The notes beneath the pieces were generated by a model. That model did no database searches, was not told where the DNA came from, and worked only from the letters and a program-made list of their open reading frames with translations. A program made the position numbers and the translations under genes. This document shows positions 23,665 through 26,547 of a stretch of 26,547 nt of DNA, piece by piece (within the stretch, counting starts at the first letter, position 1; each line of letters begins with the position of its first letter). Source of the DNA: Candidatus Caldatribacterium sp. (GTDB taxonomy: Bacteria > Atribacterota > Atribacteria > Atribacterales > Caldatribacteriaceae). Location: NCBI GenBank assembly GCA_025060675.1, contig JANXBI010000074.1, forward strand, positions 1 to 26,547, written 5' to 3'.

Positions 23665-24005
23665 AGGAGGTTGCTCCTGGAATCGTACTTCTTGGATACC
23701 GTATCATCCGTTTCACTTTCGACGCGCGCGAAGCCCAAGAAAAGAGTGGATGGAACGTATACTCTGAGGTCGAAGTAACACAAAACCCTGAGGGCCAGTG
23801 GGAAGGAAATCTCACCCTGACGCTGAATTTCTTTTCTGAAGCGGAGAAGAATTTCACGGTACACCTCGTGGCTGAAGCGAAATTCCTCGGTACCAACCTT
23901 GAGCAGGAGAAGTTTACCATGCTCTGCCGCACTCAGGGAGCCGCTCTCCTCATCCACCCCCTCCGTCAGTTCGTGCAAGACTTTCTGGCCAAGGTATACC
24001 CATGA
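23661..24005 (+). CDS. Small SecB-like protein
   Basis: A 114-residue cytoplasmic protein with no signal or membrane segment. The sequence is beta-rich in the middle (SEVEVTQNPEGQWEG, NLTLTLNFF). It ends with a helix, ALLIHPLRQFVQDFLAKVYP, which resembles the C-terminal SecB pattern of LFPxxRxxVxxL followed by a Pro. SecB itself is about 150 residues. SecB-like proteins act as export chaperones or as chaperones of toxin-antitoxin pairs; no toxin is next to it here. Both ends overlap neighbours by 4 bases (ATGA), so it is translationally coupled between the PfkB kinase and the AarF-like protein. The assignment rests on a short resemblance. Confidence 0.5.
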   Translation: MKEVAPGIVLLGYRIIRFTFDAREAQEKSGWNVYSEVEVTQNPEGQWEGNLTLTLNFFSEAEKNFTVHLVAEAKFLGTNLEQEKFTMLCRTQGAALLIHPLRQFVQDFLAKVYP

Positions 24006-25633
24006 TGTTCCGCCACAGCCGTCGCCTCAGACAAATTTTACGTACTTTTGCCCGATACGGTTTGCCGCTCATTTCCCGTCGCATTCCCCTCTTTGAGCGA
24101 CTTCGTTTCCTCGTGCCTCGAGAAACGCTTGCTCGACCCCCTCAAGAAAACCTCCGCCTGGCCTTAGAAGAACTCGGACCCACGTTCATAAAAATTGGCC
24201 AGATTTTGAGCACCCGCTTGGACCTCCTCCCCGAGGAATACTGCCGAGAACTTCGCAAGCTCCAAGACCAGACCCTTCCGGTAAATTTTGCATCCATACG
24301 GCAGGTCATCGAGAGCGAGTTCAAGAAGCCTCTCGAGGGAATCTTTCCGTTTTTTGACCCCACACCTCTTGCCTCTGCCTCCATTGCCCAGGTTCACCGG
24401 GCACGCCTTTCCAACGGAATAGAAGTCGCCGTGAAAGTGCAAAAACCAGGCGTTGAAGAAATTATTCTCGAGGACCTTGCCATTCTTGAAGGACTCTTTC
24501 GGTTTGCCGACCGCCTGAACTTCCTTGAACACCTCCCCGTCCATGAACTCCTCCTCGAGTTCCGCAAGCACCTTCTCCGGGAACTCGATTTCCTCGCCGA
24601 GGCACAGAATATGCGCCGCTTTAGGGAAAACTTTATGGATTTCCCCGGCATTACCATTCCCCGAGTCTTCCCAGAGTACTCCACCCGTCGAATCCTCGTG
24701 AGCGAACTCATAGAGGGCATTCCTCTCTCGCACCTTGATCCTGCTTCCATCCGAGAGGAAGACCGTCAATACCTCGCCAAACAGGGAGTAACAGCCATTC
24801 TCAAGATGGTTTTCGAAGACGGGTTCTTCCACGCCGATCCACATCCGGGGAACATCCTTTTCCGACCCACTAAGAAGGACCTTGTCCTCCTTGACTTTGG
24901 GACAGTGGGGGTTATCGACCGTACAACACGGGAGCACATGGTTCGGATGCTTTTTGCGCTCCTCGAGAAAAACACCGAGCGTGTCGTAGAAATCCTCGAA
25001 GAGGAGTTCCTCCTTTCCCCTCTCACGTCACCTCTGGCTTTCCGTCTTGACGTGAGCGAAGTCGTTGAGCGATACGTTGCCTCAGACCTCAGAGAAATAC
25101 GATTAGAGAGCGTGGTACAGGAACTCTTCTACTTGGCACGGAAACACCGTCTCCGCTTCCCAGCACACTTCTCCATACTTTTGCGTGCTCTCGTGGTGGC
25201 AGAGGGAACAGGACTCCTCCTCAACCCTACCTTCAACGTCTTTCCTTACCTTGAGGAAACTCTGAAACGGATTGTTCTCCATTCCATGAGGCCTGAAAGA
25301 TTGACCGAGCGCCTTGAGGAATACGCCCTCGACTGGAAAGAGTTCCTTGAGAATCTTCCTCACCGCCTTGATCGACTTCTGGCCCATACTATCTCAGGAA
25401 AAATACGACTTCAAGCGGAAAGCCATGACCTTGAAGGCATGAACCGCCGCATTGAGCGGATGAGCACCCGCCTTGCCCTTAGTATGATTCTTGGGTCCCT
25501 CCTCATTGGGTCATCTCTTATCTACGCGAATTCCCCCTATTCGCGCGTCCTTGGAGCCCTTGGCATCCTCGGCTTTGCTGTTGCCGCCTTCCTTGGCATT
25601 ACCCTGGTTATTGAGATGCTGAGTCACCGTTGA
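24002..25633 (+). CDS. UbiB/AarF/ABC1-family protein kinase-like ATPase
   Basis: A 543-residue atypical kinase of the UbiB family, which supports quinone or isoprenoid-lipid metabolism. The family motif KxGQ is in PTFIKIGQILSTRLDLLP, the Ala-rich loop is ASIAQVHRA and the Lys is in VAVKVQKPG. The catalytic motif is HADPHPGNILF, and the metal-binding DFG is in LLDFGTVGVID. Two C-terminal helices (LALSMILGSLLIGSSLIYA and GILGFAVAAFLGITLVIEML) anchor it, as in UbiB/COQ8. ATG 24002 overlaps the previous stop by 4 bases; ATG 24005 is an equal alternative. The 3' end overlaps the opposing ybjQ-like gene by 26 bases. Whether it serves menaquinone or another lipid is unknown. Confidence 0.95.
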   Translation: MMFRHSRRLRQILRTFARYGLPLISRRIPLFERLRFLVPRETLARPPQENLRLALEELGPTFIKIGQILSTRLDLLPEEYCRELRKLQDQTLPVNFASIRQVIESEFKKPLEGIFPFFDPTPLASASIAQVHRARLSNGIEVAVKVQKPGVEEIILEDLAILEGLFRFADRLNFLEHLPVHELLLEFRKHLLRELDFLAEAQNMRRFRENFMDFPGITIPRVFPEYSTRRILVSELIEGIPLSHLDPASIREEDRQYLAKQGVTAILKMVFEDGFFHADPHPGNILFRPTKKDLVLLDFGTVGVIDRTTREHMVRMLFALLEKNTERVVEILEEEFLLSPLTSPLAFRLDVSEVVERYVASDLREIRLESVVQELFYLARKHRLRFPAHFSILLRALVVAEGTGLLLNPTFNVFPYLEETLKRIVLHSMRPERLTERLEEYALDWKEFLENLPHRLDRLLAHTISGKIRLQAESHDLEGMNRRIERMSTRLALSMILGSLLIGSSLIYANSPYSRVLGALGILGFAVAAFLGITLVIEMLSHR

Positions 25634-25949
25634 GGTCCTCAAGCTTTACCGCAGTCCCATAAGCGATGATTTCCGCAGCCCCACTCATCACCATACTCGT
25701 GGAGAGGCGTACACCTAAAACCGCGTCAGCCCCCAGCTTCTCCGCTTCTGCAGTCATCCGCTCAAGGGCAATCTTGCGCGCCACCTGTAGCATCTCTGTG
25801 TACTCAACAATTTCTCCGCCTACAAAAGCCCGGAGCACAGCAGCAATATCTTTCCCTATCCAGCGTGCTCTAATAGTACTTCCACAGACAACACCAAGAA
25901 CCTCCCTTACCCTTTTTCCAGGAATGGCCTCAAGCGTCGAAAGAATCAT
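25608..25949 (-). CDS. YbjQ-family (UPF0145) heavy-metal-binding-like protein
   Basis: A 113-residue cytoplasmic protein of the YbjQ/UPF0145 family, whose function is unsettled. Landmarks are the opening MILSTLEAIPGKRV, the stretch LGVVCGSTIRARWIGKDI, and GGEIVEYTEMLQVARKIALERM. The block AEKLGADAVLGVRLSTSMV follows, which is diagnostic. Start ATG at 25949 (reading leftwards) has GGGGGTAGGG just upstream. The open frame extends to 26075, but the extra part is not family-like. Its end overlaps the AarF-like gene in convergent orientation, with no room for a terminator between them. Confidence 0.9.
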   Translation of the reverse strand: MILSTLEAIPGKRVREVLGVVCGSTIRARWIGKDIAAVLRAFVGGEIVEYTEMLQVARKIALERMTAEAEKLGADAVLGVRLSTSMVMSGAAEIIAYGTAVKLEDLNGDSASQ

Positions 25950-25969
25950 ATCCCTACCCCCTTGGGGAT

Positions 25970-25975
25970 ATTGTA
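25970..25975 (-). promoter_or_regulatory. Possible -10 element of the ybjQ-like gene
   Basis: On the - strand TACAAT sits 20 bases before the ATG. A -35 is poor: TTTTCG at a 16-base spacing is the best I see. A CCCC-AAG-GGGG hairpin lies across the ribosome binding site. Confidence 0.4.
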
Positions 25976-26015
25976 CACCGCGCAAAAGAGTCGAAAAGGC
26001 AAGATTGGAAGAATC

Positions 26016-26039
26016 AAAAAAACCTTGTGCTAACTCAAG
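26016..26039 (-). terminator. Weak possible terminator after tRNA-Ser
   Basis: Reading leftwards, a short stem CTTG...CAAG (26039-26024, one mismatch inside) is followed by a run of seven T. The stem is weak, so this is tentative. It would separate the tRNA from the ybjQ-like gene. Confidence 0.35.
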
Positions 26040-26139
26040 CTTCCACAACCCATTGGAGCTCCGAGAGGATTCCATTGAGCCAGCAAAACCAAATCCATCG
26101 AAGCAGGAACTTCTCGTGGCATGCCTCAGAACAAAATCC

Positions 26140-26230
26140 TGGCGGAGGGGGTGGGACTCGAACCCACATTGCCCGTCAAGGGCGTACCGGTTTTCAAGAC
26201 CGGCTCCTTAGCCAGTTCGGACACCCCTCC
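26140..26230 (-). tRNA. tRNA-Ser (anticodon UGA)
   Basis: The - strand folds as a class II tRNA of 91 bases with encoded CCA. Acceptor GGAGGGG (26230-26224) pairs with CCCCTCC, with discriminator G. The anticodon stem CCGGT/ACCGG has loop CTTGAAA, giving anticodon TGA, which reads UCA serine codons. The long variable arm is GCCC-TTGAC-GGGC and the T arm is GTGGG-TTCGAGT-CCCAC. The long variable arm and discriminator G fit serine. Confidence 0.97.
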
Positions 26231-26238
26231 CCGGGAGA

Positions 26239-26267
26239 ATTATACTGACTTTATCCTCTTCCTGCAA
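26239..26267 (-). promoter_or_regulatory. Promoter of tRNA-Ser
   Basis: Reading leftwards, TTGCAG (26267-26262) and a consensus TATAAT (26244-26239) are separated by 17 bases. The start point would lie 1-3 bases before the mature tRNA 5' end, so little or no 5' trimming would be needed. Confidence 0.8.
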
Positions 26268-26436
26268 CCCATTGTCCTTCCCGAAACACAACGACACGAG
26301 TCCTCTCCAGGTACTCAGGATAAACTGTGCTTTCAAACCCAGTGAGGATAGCGCTATACACCCAGAAAATGATTCCATTTACTTAAATCATAGCAAGAAT
26401 TCCAGGAAAAATGCCCTCTCTTCCTTGTGTGACGCG
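26268..26436. other. Intergenic stretch with no recognisable feature
   Basis: No open frame with a ribosome binding site, RNA fold or repeat stands out between the tRNA promoter and the first TGGTATACCA. It is more A+T-rich than its surroundings near 26370-26400. Confidence 0.5.
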
Positions 26437-26446
26437 TGGTATACCA
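26437..26446. promoter_or_regulatory. TGGTATACCA palindrome, copy 1 (GntR-like operator?)
   Basis: A perfect 10-bp palindrome identical to the copy at 26535-26544, with centres 98 bases apart. The form GGTATACC is typical of GntR-family operators. A CATAAT hexamer follows at 26454-26459 without a clear -35. Confidence 0.5.
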
Positions 26447-26534
26447 TTTCTGTCATAATGGCTCAATGATGCGTATCCTTAGACATCTAACCTTGCGGCA
26501 AACCTCCCCCCTTTTTGGGCATTTTTGCAGAGTT

Positions 26535-26544
26535 TGGTATACCA
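26535..26544. promoter_or_regulatory. TGGTATACCA palindrome, copy 2 (GntR-like operator?)
   Basis: The second exact copy of the 10-bp palindrome, 3 bases from the window edge. The regulated gene presumably lies to the right, outside the window. Confidence 0.5.
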
Positions 26545-26547
26545 CTT

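Noticed and set aside
26466..26547. Start of a gene (ATG ATG CGT...) running off the right edge
   Set aside because: No ribosome binding site and no recognisable protein; the second TGGTATACCA would lie inside it. Sequence beyond the window is needed to exclude it.

Overview
The window (about 26.5 kb, roughly half G+C) reads as chromosome from a saccharolytic, probably thermophilic and anaerobic bacterium with two membranes. Evidence for this is two sugar ABC importers, an iron-dependent alcohol dehydrogenase, a fused PGI/PMI-type isomerase, a BcsB-like periplasmic protein and very tight gene packing. My best guess at lineage is an Atribacterota/Caldatribacterium-like or similar deep thermophile. 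That is an inference from protein character only. Nearly all genes lie on the + strand in translationally coupled operons; only a YbjQ-family gene and a tRNA-Ser lie on the - strand. No mobile element, CRISPR array or rRNA is seen.

Layout. (1) 1-1463: the 3' part of an iron alcohol dehydrogenase, a long hairpin, then a secreted fasciclin-domain protein with its own terminator. (2) 1517-6326: a strong sigma70-type promoter and a CUT2 (ribose-type) importer operon of binding protein, double ATPase, permease and FGGY kinase. (3) 6353-12614: a lacI-type regulator gene whose promoter carries a perfect 21-bp operator at the start point. It is followed by a CUT1 importer (binding protein, two permeases, no ATPase) and a cytoplasmic GH31 alpha-glycosidase. 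(4) 12676-18450: four genes joined by ATGA overlaps. These are a phosphoglucose/phosphomannose isomerase, a BcsB-like protein, a GT2 polysaccharide synthase with an N-terminal MshEN-type domain, and a polytopic membrane protein that may be GT-C related. (5) 18447-25633: a probably leaderless parA, then parB, an M23 peptidase, a small secreted protein, a SIS sugar isomerase/deglycase, a PfkB kinase, a SecB-like small protein and an UbiB/AarF-like kinase. (6) 25608-26547: ybjQ-like gene and tRNA-Ser(UGA) on the - strand, then an intergenic region ending in two copies of TGGTATACCA.

How the genes may work together. The two importers bring in sugars. The FGGY kinase phosphorylates the CUT2 substrate. 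GH31 trims an imported oligosaccharide inside the cell, and the isomerase interconverts hexose phosphates. That isomerase is also translationally coupled to a polysaccharide synthase, which suggests that sugar-phosphate supply and envelope polysaccharide synthesis are linked. The synthase operon is the most unusual content: a BcsB-type partner is paired with a synthase that has an N-terminal MshEN-type domain instead of the C-terminal PilZ domain of BcsA.
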